IMG/VR virus record: IMGVR_UViG_3300043398_000186
Span: 1-39,421 of that record
Origin: a virus
Length of the DNA: 39,421 nt
Direction: 5' to 3' (one strand)
Shown: in pieces, positions 1-9,468 of the stretch
Layout: the number at the start of each line of letters is the position of its first letter
Numbering within the stretch: the stretch's first letter is position 1
The notes under the pieces: model-generated
What the model was told of the DNA's origin: nothing
The model's input: the letters and a program-made list of their open reading frames with translations, nothing else
The model's database searches: none
Translations under genes and position numbers: made by a program

Positions 1-127
1 TGCGTCCCCGCTAGTAGCCGCGCACGTCCATAAAATACGAAGATTAACAGGTGAGCCCGTGACGTAACTTTGCGGTACTCTCACCGACACGTATAGTGCC
101 TGACTGAGCGCCGGTTCGTACTCGTAT
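1..127. repeat. Terminal direct repeat, left copy (circular overlap)
   Basis: These 127 bases are identical to positions 39295-39421. A tail-fibre reading frame crosses the junction without a break when the copies are merged. The odd, exact length of 127 matches a common assembler k-mer size, so the repeat is most simply an assembly overlap of a circular or circularly permuted genome of 39,294 bp. A true short terminal repeat cannot be excluded from sequence alone. Confidence 0.95.
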
Positions 128-1164
128 ATTTCTATTTCATTTTCAAAAGTTTTAACCGGTGAGTTGGCGCCTTCGATAAAACGCAACGACCCGCCTCCCC
201 CGCCTCCGCTACCTGACGTGCCCATCTCTAGTTTAGCCCACGCGTCCGGAGCCTGGTCTGTGTCCGCAATTAAGAACACCCCAGCGCCTTGTGTGTCTAA
301 CGTGTCAGAAGTAGCGCCTTCAATTGTGTCCGACCCGGCTCTTGTGTAGGTAACTTTATTTACGCTAGAGTCGGATTTTTTAAGTATTAATACCGGGGCT
401 TCGGCAGTCATTGCCGCGATAGAAGGCAGCGTGACGGCTACTGCTCCACTTGTGCAATCGATACTTATTAATTTCCCCGTGTCCGCCGTTGTTAAAGTTA
501 TTGGGCTATCCGAAAAAGTTTTATATACAACGTCTGTAAAAGGAAGTGCCGCTATTACCGCCGCCGCACTTGCTGCCGCAGCGCTTGCGCTCGAAGCCGC
601 AGCACTTGCGCTTGCCGCCGCTGCCGTCGCATTCGTTTCCGCATTCGCTAAATCTGTAGTAGTGGGCCAGTCTGCGGCGTCCGCCCATCCTTCGCCCGTT
701 GCATCTGTTACCGGCACTGCGTCGGCAACGCCAGACAAATCACTAGGTAATGTCGTATCAAAAGTCCCAACGAAACCATTTGAAAGTTTAACGACGTTTG
801 TGATTAAAGTAGAAAGCCTTTGCGCTATCATGGTTAGTCGATCTAGCGCTTCTTCTACTGCTTCCGCAGGCAAAGAATCATTTTCCCGAAGATCAACTTC
901 TTGTATCTGGTCCGGGTCGTTATAAATAGTAAGCGTAGTTCCACTTGCAGGCGCAGTTAACATCGTGACTGATCCGCCCGCAGGCTCGCCTTCCCCTGTA
1001 ACCGTGTAATGCGTGGTCAAAGTTTTTGTTGTTTCTACTCCGTCCGCTGCGGTAGATATTACAACCAAATCCCCTTCGGCTAAAAAATAATATGGAAAAG
1101 AGAAAACGGTAGTCACTCCGTTCCCCGAAAATTGAACTCTATTTGTAGTTGTACTTATCGCCAT
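1..1164 (-). CDS. Tail fibre protein, N-terminal 388 residues (gene continues at the right edge)
   Basis: The gene starts at an ATG at 1164, seven bases after the stop of the 1260-residue virion gene, with a weak GTGAG upstream. It reads open to base 1 and continues at 39294-39016, giving 480 residues in all. The N-terminal ~120 residues (start MAISTTTNRVQFSGNGVTT) look like the T7 tail-fibre head domain that docks the fibre to the tail tube. An alanine/serine-rich stretch at about residues 175-205 is likely a trimeric coiled rod. A glycine-rich hinge near residue 325 precedes the C-terminal part. Position at the end of the tail operon fits a receptor-binding fibre. The N-terminal assignment is firm by pattern; the receptor is unknown. 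Confidence 0.85.
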   Translation of the reverse strand, partial: MAISTTTNRVQFSGNGVTTVFSFPYYFLAEGDLVVISTAADGVETTKTLTTHYTVTGEGEPAGGSVTMLTAPASGTTLTIYNDPDQIQEVDLRENDSLPAEAVEEALDRLTMIAQRLSTLITNVVKLSNGFVGTFDTTLPSDLSGVADAVPVTDATGEGWADAADWPTTTDLANAETNATAAAASASAAASSASAAAASAAAVIAALPFTDVVYKTFSDSPITLTTADTGKLISIDCTSGAVAVTLPSIAAMTAEAPVLILKKSDSSVNKVTYTRAGSDTIEGATSDTLDTQGAGVFLIADTDQAPDAWAKLEMGTSGSGGGGGGSLRFIEGANSPVKTFENEIEIYEYEPALSQALYVSVRVPQSYVTGSPVNLRILWTCAATSGDA

Positions 1165-1170
1165 ACTATT

Positions 1171-4100
1171 TTACTCACTTTCAAGTTTGTTATCTTTTTC
1201 AAATTGCCTCAACTGATTTAAGGTCTCTTCGGCCATCTGCATCATTAGCATGTACGTTCGGTCTATTTGGTCTCGTTTTTCGTCCGGCGTCATGTCGCTT
1301 AAATGTATGTTTCTAATTAAATTACTTTGCGCGGCTAGCCCCCGCTTCACACCTGTCGCAATTTTTCCCATTATGAATTCCGTGTATCTTTCGTTCATTA
1401 ATTTTTCAGCCCCAGCCACGTCCCCGGTTTTCATTCGCCGCTCTACTGAGTTAGACACTTGCTCGACTCTTTCGGCAGTATCATAAAAATCTTGCATAAC
1501 CTGATTAGCTTGCGGATATCTAACTACGAAAGCTTTTATAAAAGGAATGTCGGATAAAGTTTTAGCCGGGTCTACTGGACCGTCTGCAATGCCCGCAATT
1601 TTAAGGGCCTCGTCAGATACTTGCACTGCGTATTTACCTAAAGACCCTCCCCAGGATTGTATATAATTATCGATAATCATAGGTGAGCTAAGTCCGGTTC
1701 TAGTATCAAGTAGAGAATGGTCTAGGTTAGCTATTACTTTTCCAATCATTTTAGCGGTTTCAGAAGTGTACTCTACGTGTTGATCTTCGGGCAAAGTTCC
1801 TTCTAGATACGCCGGGATTATGTCATTTCCCGTAAAAAAACTTTTATTAACTGATTGCTCAACGACTGGCACTATTGCGTCCGGAACATAATTAACCCCG
1901 GCTGTTCTAAATAAAGTTTCACTGAAATGAGAGAAGGCTTCTTCTTTGTCCTTGAAAAAAGCATCAAGCGTTCTTTCTACAGACGAGCCAAACACTAGCC
2001 CTAAGACTCCGGGTTTAGGTATTCGGTAAATAGTCCCCTTATTTACATAAGTTTTCCCGTCTTCTTGCTTAACTAAATATTCAGGCACCCCGCCCGCGTC
2101 CTGCGTCTCTACCCATTTGTCGGTCGGGATAATCCAAAATAAGTCTTTTTGCCACTGGCTGATTCTTTTATATCTTTCGTCATCTTTGACCGCCGCCCAA
2201 AGTAAAACTGAGGGTACAGAAATTAAAGCAACCGCTTTAGCACTTGTCTCGCCCGGCGCTTCCTTAAATGCTTTTACTATTCTATCTGAGCCTTGAACGC
2301 CTACATTCATAAAAGAAGTGATTGCGTTAAGTGCCGACATTTTAGCGCCAGTTCTAGAAAAATCTAAGGTAATGTCGCGTGCGGCAATTGCCGACTCTGT
2401 GACAGATTTTCCAGCGGTCCTTGATTTTTTATACTGCGCTATCCGCATTGATTGCTCCGATAACTCTTGCGCTACCGCCATAAACTCAATTGGTTTTTTT
2501 AAAACATTTCTAGCTGAATTAAAAAATCCGGTTTCCTTGTTTAAATCAAATACGTTTTTTTCTACATATAGTTTATGTAAATCTAAAAATGCGCCATTAG
2601 CGCCGCCCGACATATTAAATTTGTAATAATCGTCTGACTTTTTAACTATATCGCCCATGGCCGAAATAACTTCTAAGGGCGTTATGAATTTTTTGCCGGG
2701 GCCTTGTACCCCGCCAGTCACATAATCTCTTATAAAATTTCTAGCTACGAACTCTGGCGTGAAAGTTATTCCTAATTTTTTAGCAGTAGTAATACCTCTC
2801 ATTATTTTAAACGTAAGACTCTGCGCTCCGGGGTTTCCGTTTAAGGAATTAATAGCCGTCGCTAATTCTGGCGTCGTCTCATACACTTCCATTTTTCCTT
2901 CTCTAAAAAGAGAGAATTGATTATCTTGAAGTGGCCGCCTCGCTGCGCGATAGGTTTCAATCGCTTTGGCTTCTGTAATATCTATGTCTAATTGTCTTGC
3001 TACTTCTTGCGCTGAAACTTCTATTTTTTGCATAGGACTTTTAACCCGTTTTACCAAGTCTTGATCTTTCGTAGTCTCTACAAGTTCTATGAATTTAACT
3101 TTTGCTTTATTTATTTCTGACACTTTTATAAGTTCAGCCGTGTTTTCGACTATGGTCTTTAATGGATTTTGAATGTCTCTTAAACTTCCTTTAAATTCTT
3201 TTAACGACCCCGCTTTTCCGCCGCCTTTTTTAGCGCCTACCGCGTCGTCTATTTCAAAAATTCTTTTGTACGGGACATAGGCTTCCGCTTCTTTTAGTTT
3301 AGCCACGTCTTCTTTTGATTTAAGACCCGACTTCTCTACATAGTCCAATACTCTATTTGAGTAATCATTTAAGCGTTTAGCTAAGGGGTCGTACTCCGCT
3401 TTATAAGTATCAACTACCTTTTGCGCGGCTTCCATATCCAGGCCCGATTCTTTGCCAGCTTTTTTTAAATCCGTTACTGCGCGCTTTGTCGCGGCGTACG
3501 CATTTAAAATGTTTTTGTTGGGCGCTTCTTTTATAATGGCGTCAAAACTTTCCCCCGTAAATTTCAGTTTCCCGCCCGATTGCGCGACTTCCGGGTCGGC
3601 GAAAGTTCCCTTTTCCAAAAACACGCGAGCCTTGGCATTCGCATCAACAACCGTTCTCGCATGTAGATAAGGACTCGCTTCCGGCGAAATATCTTTTCCT
3701 TCCGCTAATAGTTTTTCTGCATTCTTTAGCGGATTTAATTTATCTACGAAATCCGTATACGTTTTATCAAAGGTTTCTTTTGCTAATTCTTTTAACGGAG
3801 TTTTTGGCTCTTCTAACTTATCTACTATTTTATCAAGAATCTTATTTACATTTTCATCTTCAATTTTTACTTCGGGCTTAGCTTCTACTTTTGGTTTTTT
3901 AGCCTCTACTCTTTTATTAGACTCCGCTACTACTTCCGCCGTTATACCTAATTCGCCCGACATAGGTATGTCTTGGTTTAATGCTCTTAGCTCTTGCGCA
4001 AGTTTCGGATCTGCTTTTGCTGCGTCTACTATCTCAGTCGGACGTTTTCCAAATCTTGCGTACATGTTGCGAAGTTTGGGGGCTACGTGCGCGACCCCAT

Positions 4101-4953
4101 GCAGGCCCCCTATTAAAATCGCTGCGTCTAAAAATTCTTGTGGTTCCGGCACTCGCCCTTCAAGCGCTGACCCAACTGTGGTCATAGTGACTACTTCGGA
4201 GGCTAGTTGGGTAGACGTTTTTGCTAAAGCCGGCGCCGCAGATTTAGCAAGTACTTTTCCTACTGCCCCTCCTACCCCAGCCGTAGCCGCCCCGATAACT
4301 CCGCCTTTGGCTGCGCTTATTGTTATCGCCGCCGTTCTCTCCCAAAAGTCAGAAAAACTTTCTATGTCCCCTTTTTCATAATGTTCCATTAGTGCCGTGC
4401 GAAGCCCTTCCGGTAAGGCCATGGCTCCCGCGCCTGCGCCTAATACCGCTCCCGCTGCGGCTCCCGCTACGGTTCCCACTACCGGTACAGCACTTCCTAC
4501 CGCGCCCCCCGCTGCGGCTCCCGCCGGGCCGCCCGCCATAAATCCTGCGACCATGGCCGGCGCATCTCCCGCTAAAGTCCCTATCTGTGAGGCTATCCGC
4601 ATGTACATCGGCGCATTCTCCGGAAGTAGTGTGTCGGGTTTTCCCGTTAACACTAGCCCCGATACCGACATTTCTAGCCCGGCTTCAATTGCAGTGATTA
4701 AATCATTAGCGTCTTGCGGATTAGTTTTTTCCGCTTGTTCAGTTTTGAATTTAGATAAATTTTCTTTTAAATAAGTCTCTGTGCTCGCCATGTCGGGGTT
4801 TTTGACCCCGAAATATTCGTCTATTTCTTTATTAGAAAATCCGCCCCCGCGAAGAGTCTCTTCTGTCTCAGCTTGCCACGCAGAAATCTCGTCCGGGCTA
4901 AAACCGCCAGCTTCTAATTGCTGTAATTCTTGAATGCCAGGCGCCAGGTCCAT
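1171..4953 (-). CDS. Large internal virion protein, T7 gp16-like position, with LPD38-type domain
   Basis: This 1260-residue protein is the largest in the genome. It has an ATG start with GGGGGC six bases upstream, and the preceding gene ends four bases before it. The N-terminal ~50 residues carry the repeated GFS-x-x-E-I motif seen at the start of many giant phage virion proteins. Residues ~125-235 are glycine/alanine-rich and hydrophobic and could insert in a membrane. The region around residues 730-790 (GITFTPEFVARNFIRDYVT) matches the large polyvalent protein domain LPD38. The C-terminus is a charged helix. By position it should form part of the ejected core that helps DNA cross the cell envelope. 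No lytic transglycosylase motif is visible, unlike T7 gp16. Role inferred from order and size. Confidence 0.8.
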   Translation of the reverse strand: MDLAPGIQELQQLEAGGFSPDEISAWQAETEETLRGGGFSNKEIDEYFGVKNPDMASTETYLKENLSKFKTEQAEKTNPQDANDLITAIEAGLEMSVSGLVLTGKPDTLLPENAPMYMRIASQIGTLAGDAPAMVAGFMAGGPAGAAAGGAVGSAVPVVGTVAGAAAGAVLGAGAGAMALPEGLRTALMEHYEKGDIESFSDFWERTAAITISAAKGGVIGAATAGVGGAVGKVLAKSAAPALAKTSTQLASEVVTMTTVGSALEGRVPEPQEFLDAAILIGGLHGVAHVAPKLRNMYARFGKRPTEIVDAAKADPKLAQELRALNQDIPMSGELGITAEVVAESNKRVEAKKPKVEAKPEVKIEDENVNKILDKIVDKLEEPKTPLKELAKETFDKTYTDFVDKLNPLKNAEKLLAEGKDISPEASPYLHARTVVDANAKARVFLEKGTFADPEVAQSGGKLKFTGESFDAIIKEAPNKNILNAYAATKRAVTDLKKAGKESGLDMEAAQKVVDTYKAEYDPLAKRLNDYSNRVLDYVEKSGLKSKEDVAKLKEAEAYVPYKRIFEIDDAVGAKKGGGKAGSLKEFKGSLRDIQNPLKTIVENTAELIKVSEINKAKVKFIELVETTKDQDLVKRVKSPMQKIEVSAQEVARQLDIDITEAKAIETYRAARRPLQDNQFSLFREGKMEVYETTPELATAINSLNGNPGAQSLTFKIMRGITTAKKLGITFTPEFVARNFIRDYVTGGVQGPGKKFITPLEVISAMGDIVKKSDDYYKFNMSGGANGAFLDLHKLYVEKNVFDLNKETGFFNSARNVLKKPIEFMAVAQELSEQSMRIAQYKKSRTAGKSVTESAIAARDITLDFSRTGAKMSALNAITSFMNVGVQGSDRIVKAFKEAPGETSAKAVALISVPSVLLWAAVKDDERYKRISQWQKDLFWIIPTDKWVETQDAGGVPEYLVKQEDGKTYVNKGTIYRIPKPGVLGLVFGSSVERTLDAFFKDKEEAFSHFSETLFRTAGVNYVPDAIVPVVEQSVNKSFFTGNDIIPAYLEGTLPEDQHVEYTSETAKMIGKVIANLDHSLLDTRTGLSSPMIIDNYIQSWGGSLGKYAVQVSDEALKIAGIADGPVDPAKTLSDIPFIKAFVVRYPQANQVMQDFYDTAERVEQVSNSVERRMKTGDVAGAEKLMNERYTEFIMGKIATGVKRGLAAQSNLIRNIHLSDMTPDEKRDQIDRTYMLMMQMAEETLNQLRQFEKDNKLESE

Positions 4954-4956
4954 TAC

Positions 4957-6480
4957 TTAGCCCCCGCCTTTAATTCGTTTTAAATAGTCCGCCGCAGACT
5001 CGCCCGCCCCTCTAGGCGACTGTGCTTTTTTCTCCGCACTCGCTCCGCTAATGGGCAGAGGTGTTACCGTCTTTCGCCGCATAGATGAATTTAAAATTTC
5101 TTGAGGGGTCTTCGCAAAATTATGAACATACTTACCCAAATAATCGGGGCTTTCCGGATTCAAAAGTTTAGACGCCGGCACCCCTTGTTTTCTTTGCTCC
5201 GCGTATTCTTGATAAAAAAAGTTCATATAATTAAGCACATTTTCTTCCCCCTCCGGGTCTCTTAAACCGAGAAGCGGATTTGCTTTAGAAAGCTTTGATC
5301 TTGCAAAATCGAAGACTTGCTTCTTCATAGTGGCTTCCACTTTCCCCGCTTCCGTATTTAGCCCCTGCATTTCATCTCTTAACCTATTTAAATCGGTAAA
5401 AGATAATCCCCGCCCGACATATTCGTTTAAAGCATTTTCATCTAAAATTTTATCGGGGTCCCCGTCAGGCAAATGTATTTTCCTAAACAAGCTCATCATT
5501 ACGTTAGGATTAGTCTGCAAAGCTTTCCCCGATGAGTTAGCTCTTTCTAACATCCCTATGAATTGATCTTTACTGCCAGACCCAAACGGCTCCAGATTAG
5601 AATTTAAAATATCTTTTTCATTTAAAGTATTATCCACAAATTTCTTAAGTAATCCATTTTGAGTAGACCTTTGGGCAAGTTCTCTTTCTCTTTCTTGAAG
5701 TCTAATCATTCTTTCTTGTTCGGCAAGTCGCGCTCTAACGGCTTGATCTACTTCGCCATACATTTGAGCTTTGCCGTCTGCACCTAAATCCGCATCGTAT
5801 TCCCCGGAATCTAATTTCTGTTTAGCATATTCCGGATTTAATTGCGTCCAACCCCTAACAGAAGCTTTGACTAATTTATTGTCGCCGTCGGCTTGTAATT
5901 CTCTCGCTTTAGCCACGGGTAACAGACCGCTTTGCACTAAATTCTCTACCGCAGCCGAATGCAAATCTCTTTGCAATTGCAAAGAACTCGGGTCCGCCAT
6001 GACCGTACTAGATAAATTATTAAACGTGTCTGTGTAATCGGTTTCCGCTTTAACGCCGGCAAGGTCCGCTTGCCCCGCATCCGCCGACCGGAACAACTGA
6101 CCTTTTATCCGTTCCGACGCCTCTGCAAAAAATCTCCGCGCCGGCCCAGTAGTGGCGTTTTCCCCTACTTTTCCTAACGTACCCTCTACTCTTTTATTGT
6201 ATTCTTCAAAAGCGGTTTTATCCCCCGGCTCCGCTGTACGCATGACTTGCTGAAAATCGAGCGCTAGGTCCGCATTCGCTTTTGCCGTTTTCGCCGTTAT
6301 ATCACTTAAGTTTTCTTGCTCTTCTCTTTGAGAAAGAATACTTCCAACTTGAGATACGGCTTGCCCCAAAGCTTGCAGTCCTTGCGCCGACGCCGCCCCG
6401 AATTGTGCAGGCGTCGCATAGTTTTTTTCCGACGGTCCTGGCGCCCTTACTTGCTGCCCGTACTCTCTTATAATTGGCAC
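4957..6480 (-). CDS. Internal virion protein, T7 gp15-like position
   Basis: This 507-residue protein starts at a GTG (6480) with TTAAGGTGA upstream. It is mostly charged helix, with an alanine/glutamine-rich N-terminus and a long coiled-coil-prone stretch rich in E, R and Q at about residues 245-275. No enzyme motif is visible. It lies between the 146-residue gp14-like gene and the 1260-residue gp16-like gene, the usual place of the second ejected core protein in T7-like virions. It probably forms the periplasmic channel with its neighbours. The assignment rests on gene order, length and composition. Confidence 0.7.
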   Translation of the reverse strand: MPIIREYGQQVRAPGPSEKNYATPAQFGAASAQGLQALGQAVSQVGSILSQREEQENLSDITAKTAKANADLALDFQQVMRTAEPGDKTAFEEYNKRVEGTLGKVGENATTGPARRFFAEASERIKGQLFRSADAGQADLAGVKAETDYTDTFNNLSSTVMADPSSLQLQRDLHSAAVENLVQSGLLPVAKARELQADGDNKLVKASVRGWTQLNPEYAKQKLDSGEYDADLGADGKAQMYGEVDQAVRARLAEQERMIRLQERERELAQRSTQNGLLKKFVDNTLNEKDILNSNLEPFGSGSKDQFIGMLERANSSGKALQTNPNVMMSLFRKIHLPDGDPDKILDENALNEYVGRGLSFTDLNRLRDEMQGLNTEAGKVEATMKKQVFDFARSKLSKANPLLGLRDPEGEENVLNYMNFFYQEYAEQRKQGVPASKLLNPESPDYLGKYVHNFAKTPQEILNSSMRRKTVTPLPISGASAEKKAQSPRGAGESAADYLKRIKGGG

Positions 6481-6489
6481 AAAATCACC

Positions 6490-6930
6490 TTAATCCTTCA
6501 TAAAGCCGCCGGCGCCCATAAGTAGCGTCGCGGCCCCTTGAAATTTTCCTGCTTTTTTTGCGTCCTTTGCCGAACGTCTAAACCCCTGCGCTTGTCGTAA
6601 ATAAGAGCTTCGCTCAAGCTCCCCTGCACGTCTAATATTTTGCGCATCTTTTTCCGCATTCGCTGCGTTATCCCTTAAAACTTCAAGTGGCGAACCTTCA
6701 AGTTTAACCCCGCTTGCGGCGACTGCGGTCACGTTGCGAGCTTCTTCCCTTTTGAAAGAAAGTCGAAATTGTCGTTCATCCTCTACCGCACGCTCACGGG
6801 AAAGCCTGGCGTTTATTTCCGCTTCTCTCGCATTTGCTTTTGCTGCGCGAACATTCGCCCGCGTTTCTTCTTGCCCCCCGATAAAAGAAGCAATCGTTCC
6901 TACTCCCATCAATAATGCTGGCAAAGCCAT
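6490..6930 (-). CDS. Internal virion protein, T7 gp14-like
   Basis: This 146-residue protein has an ATG start with a strong AGGGGG six bases upstream. A short hydrophobic N-terminus (ALPALLMGVGTIASFIGG) is followed by a long alanine-, arginine- and glutamate-rich helix, then a glycine/alanine-rich hydrophobic C-terminus (about residues 130-142). This hydrophobic-helix-hydrophobic build is typical of the small ejection protein that seats in the outer membrane in T7-like phages. It sits directly between the tail-tube gene and the two large core genes, which supports the role. Confidence 0.75.
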   Translation of the reverse strand: MALPALLMGVGTIASFIGGQEETRANVRAAKANAREAEINARLSRERAVEDERQFRLSFKREEARNVTAVAASGVKLEGSPLEVLRDNAANAEKDAQNIRRAGELERSSYLRQAQGFRRSAKDAKKAGKFQGAATLLMGAGGFMKD

Positions 6931-6941
6931 AATAATCCCCC

Positions 6942-9464
6942 TTACCTATCCTGCGTATGTAATTGCGGCATAATCGCAAGTACCATACTCGGTAGCGGCT
7001 GATCTTGCTCAAAACAAAATTGATTCTCAAAATCATAATCCGCTTCTATAGTCTCTGATATTATTCCAGAAAACAAAGGCACCGCTCTGCTTAACGCGTC
7101 CGACGCTTTTCTAAAAGTAAGCCTAGTTAAATCGCTAAAGCTCATTCCTATTTTCAACCCTAAAGACCTATGCAGTAAAATTCCTACTCTGTGCGTCCTT
7201 TGTGTTTTCCCTAACGCAGTCCCGTCCGCCGCGCCAACATTTAATCTTAACATTTTTCCACGGCTTAAATATCCAAGGCCTACTTGCACAGTAGTCGCAG
7301 GCGTAGCTAATGTTATGCTGCCAGACGCAACGGTTTTACTCGGCTGAACTGCGCCGTCCCCTAGTACGTCTACGGTCTGCCCCTCTAAATGAGTGAGCCC
7401 CGTAATAGTAGATACATACTTCCTCGCATATCCGCCCGACACATACGCCGTGTCATAAGCCGACGTGTCAATGTTATTACCCTCTAAATCAGTTAAAGCA
7501 AAAGTATTAGCCGCAGCACTCGCTACGAGAAAACTTTCTCCGTTTAAATCCGAAGTTTCATCCTCCGAATCATTTAAAATTCCTAAAATATCTGAAAGTA
7601 AAACCTTATCCCCATTACTAAATCCATGCGACGTACTTGTCACAACTGCGGGATTCGCCCTCGTAATCGAGGTTATCGTTTTAGGCGCGTCATATGTTAG
7701 TCCGCTATCTACAAAGAAAGCGTCTTTCTGCTCAATACTATCTTCAAACATTGGCGTCATGTATTCCACATATCTATTAACTGAACCGTCGATGTATCTT
7801 TTTACAATTAACCATAACTCGTAAGAAGTGCCAGTAGAGTTTGGAATGACTGCGACACTCTCAACTTCCGCGTCTGTTCCCGCCGCATCACTTGCACCGC
7901 CTACTATGTGTCTATGCCATCCTACCTTAAACGATTCTACGTCTCTCTCGTAAGTAAGCCCTACTAATTGGCCGTCGTCTCTCACACACCACAAAATAGG
8001 TTGTGGCTCTTTTTGCACAGCCATCTCAACTATTCCGCCTTCTGTTACGTGCTCTGCGAGCATGGTCATGTCAGAAGCTTTAAACCCGTCCGCATCAAAA
8101 AAATACATTAACTCTCTTATTTTTCTTCCAGCTTTTTGTAAAAACAAAATAGATTTTCCAAAGGCTACCGCTTGCACGTTAGCACTTCCATACGACGTGC
8201 TTTTTTTAGCTGATATATTTGTAGGCGTAAGTGCTTCCCCGCTTGAAGACGGGCGAATAAGCCACTCGCCCCCTGCGGTTCCCGCGAACAAACCTTTTTC
8301 GTCTGAAAGCACCCATCTGACTACGTTCACGTCATTAGCGTTAAAGGTAAAACTTAGCGCCGACGTTGCAATCACGGTTCCGTCTGTCCCCGACGGCGCA
8401 AAGTTGTAATAATCCGATGTTACGCTGCCATCCATTCTTTGCGGATAATTCGTGGCGCCCGCTAAAAAAAGGCGGTCTTCGTGGAAAGTAACAACTGCCG
8501 GATATCCCGTCGTCGCCGACCACACGCCTAGTCGCCAAAAAGTTTTAGCACTAGTATTGGTAAGCGTTGACTGAATATCTATCGTTATACTTCCGTAATG
8601 CACAAAGCTTGCTACTCGCGCCCATCCCCACACTGAGCCTTCTCTCAAACGAATAAGTCTACCTACATCAGTTGAAACAAACACACCTGGGTGCGCTGTT
8701 CCGCCGGCGGTGTACGCATTCACAAAAGTGGACCCTTGTAAATCAAAAGTATTCGCTGTGATAACCGTAACAGTCCAAGAGCCATTCGCTTCCGTCGTCC
8801 CGCCTACAGATTCTATCCCGACACTTTGCCCCGTTGAAAATCCATGCGTAGCTGCCGTTATTCTTATTAATCCAGACCCGTTATTGGCGGCGCCCGTTAT
8901 ATTAATCGCAGTCCCCGATTTTAACGTAACTCCGCTTCCCGTCGCCGCTCCCGGCGTTAATGAATACGCAGTTGTGTTGGTCGGTAAATAAGGCCCGTCT
9001 GAAAAAGAAATAGCCGCCAATGTCCATGTAGTATGTCCGGTACGAGATAAAGTTCTCGGCGCGTAGCTTGGATGACATATGTATAAAACGTCAGCGCTTT
9101 GAGTAAATCTCAATTGAAAAAGGTCAGCCGCTAAATACGGACTGGCTACTTCATAAGGGCTTCCGCCACTTTCGATCTGTCCGTTATTTCTGTAAAACCT
9201 TATGTATTGGTCGCCGAATTCTAATATGTACGCTTGTGTAGTTGAAAACTCAAACGACATAAGCCTCGAAACCGAGCTACTTGTTTTCGTTTCCGCCACA
9301 TACTTTGTGCCGGACCTTCTTACTAACCCGCCCTGTAAAGACGGAATGTAGTTTTCACACGTAGCTAGCGCCTGCTTATATCGGTCTAACTCTACTCCAC
9401 CGTATAGTAACGGACTAAACTCACCCGCACCGAAACTTGTTTGTATTGGTGAGACTTTAGGCAT
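6942..9464 (-). CDS. Tail tubular protein B-like / tail nozzle (T7 gp12-like)
   Basis: This 840-residue protein starts MPKVSPIQTSFGAGEFSPLL, the signature opening of the nozzle-type tail protein of BPP-1-like and T7-like podophages, followed by RYKQAL and a GGLVRRSGTKYV segment. Two inserted copies of a small beta domain are visible, at about residues 195-250 and 610-690. Both contain the pattern HGFS-x-G-x-x-V, then a NTF motif, then an Y-x-SGG or TAGG end, resembling E1_FCCH-type domains. The ATG at 9464 is preceded by AAGGGATTAAG. The product should form the lower tail tube, binding the adaptor encoded just upstream and the fibre N-terminus. Confidence 0.85.
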   Translation of the reverse strand: MPKVSPIQTSFGAGEFSPLLYGGVELDRYKQALATCENYIPSLQGGLVRRSGTKYVAETKTSSSVSRLMSFEFSTTQAYILEFGDQYIRFYRNNGQIESGGSPYEVASPYLAADLFQLRFTQSADVLYICHPSYAPRTLSRTGHTTWTLAAISFSDGPYLPTNTTAYSLTPGAATGSGVTLKSGTAINITGAANNGSGLIRITAATHGFSTGQSVGIESVGGTTEANGSWTVTVITANTFDLQGSTFVNAYTAGGTAHPGVFVSTDVGRLIRLREGSVWGWARVASFVHYGSITIDIQSTLTNTSAKTFWRLGVWSATTGYPAVVTFHEDRLFLAGATNYPQRMDGSVTSDYYNFAPSGTDGTVIATSALSFTFNANDVNVVRWVLSDEKGLFAGTAGGEWLIRPSSSGEALTPTNISAKKSTSYGSANVQAVAFGKSILFLQKAGRKIRELMYFFDADGFKASDMTMLAEHVTEGGIVEMAVQKEPQPILWCVRDDGQLVGLTYERDVESFKVGWHRHIVGGASDAAGTDAEVESVAVIPNSTGTSYELWLIVKRYIDGSVNRYVEYMTPMFEDSIEQKDAFFVDSGLTYDAPKTITSITRANPAVVTSTSHGFSNGDKVLLSDILGILNDSEDETSDLNGESFLVASAAANTFALTDLEGNNIDTSAYDTAYVSGGYARKYVSTITGLTHLEGQTVDVLGDGAVQPSKTVASGSITLATPATTVQVGLGYLSRGKMLRLNVGAADGTALGKTQRTHRVGILLHRSLGLKIGMSFSDLTRLTFRKASDALSRAVPLFSGIISETIEADYDFENQFCFEQDQPLPSMVLAIMPQLHTQDR

Positions 9465-9468
9465 TTAC

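Noticed and set aside
541-645. Alanine-codon repeats considered as a regulatory or CRISPR-like repeat
   Set aside because: They are in frame within the fibre and explained by an alanine/serine-rich rod; spacing is irregular.
164-925. Two plus-strand ORFs across the fibre gene (164-349 and 431-925)
   Set aside because: They are antisense readings of the fibre gene, whose own frame is complete and has a recognisable N-terminal domain. The alanine-rich content mirrors the rod repeats.
3968-4774. Several plus-strand ORFs opposite the 1260-residue virion gene
   Set aside because: They are low-complexity proline/alanine/serine readings opposite the glycine/alanine-rich segment, with no ribosome sites.
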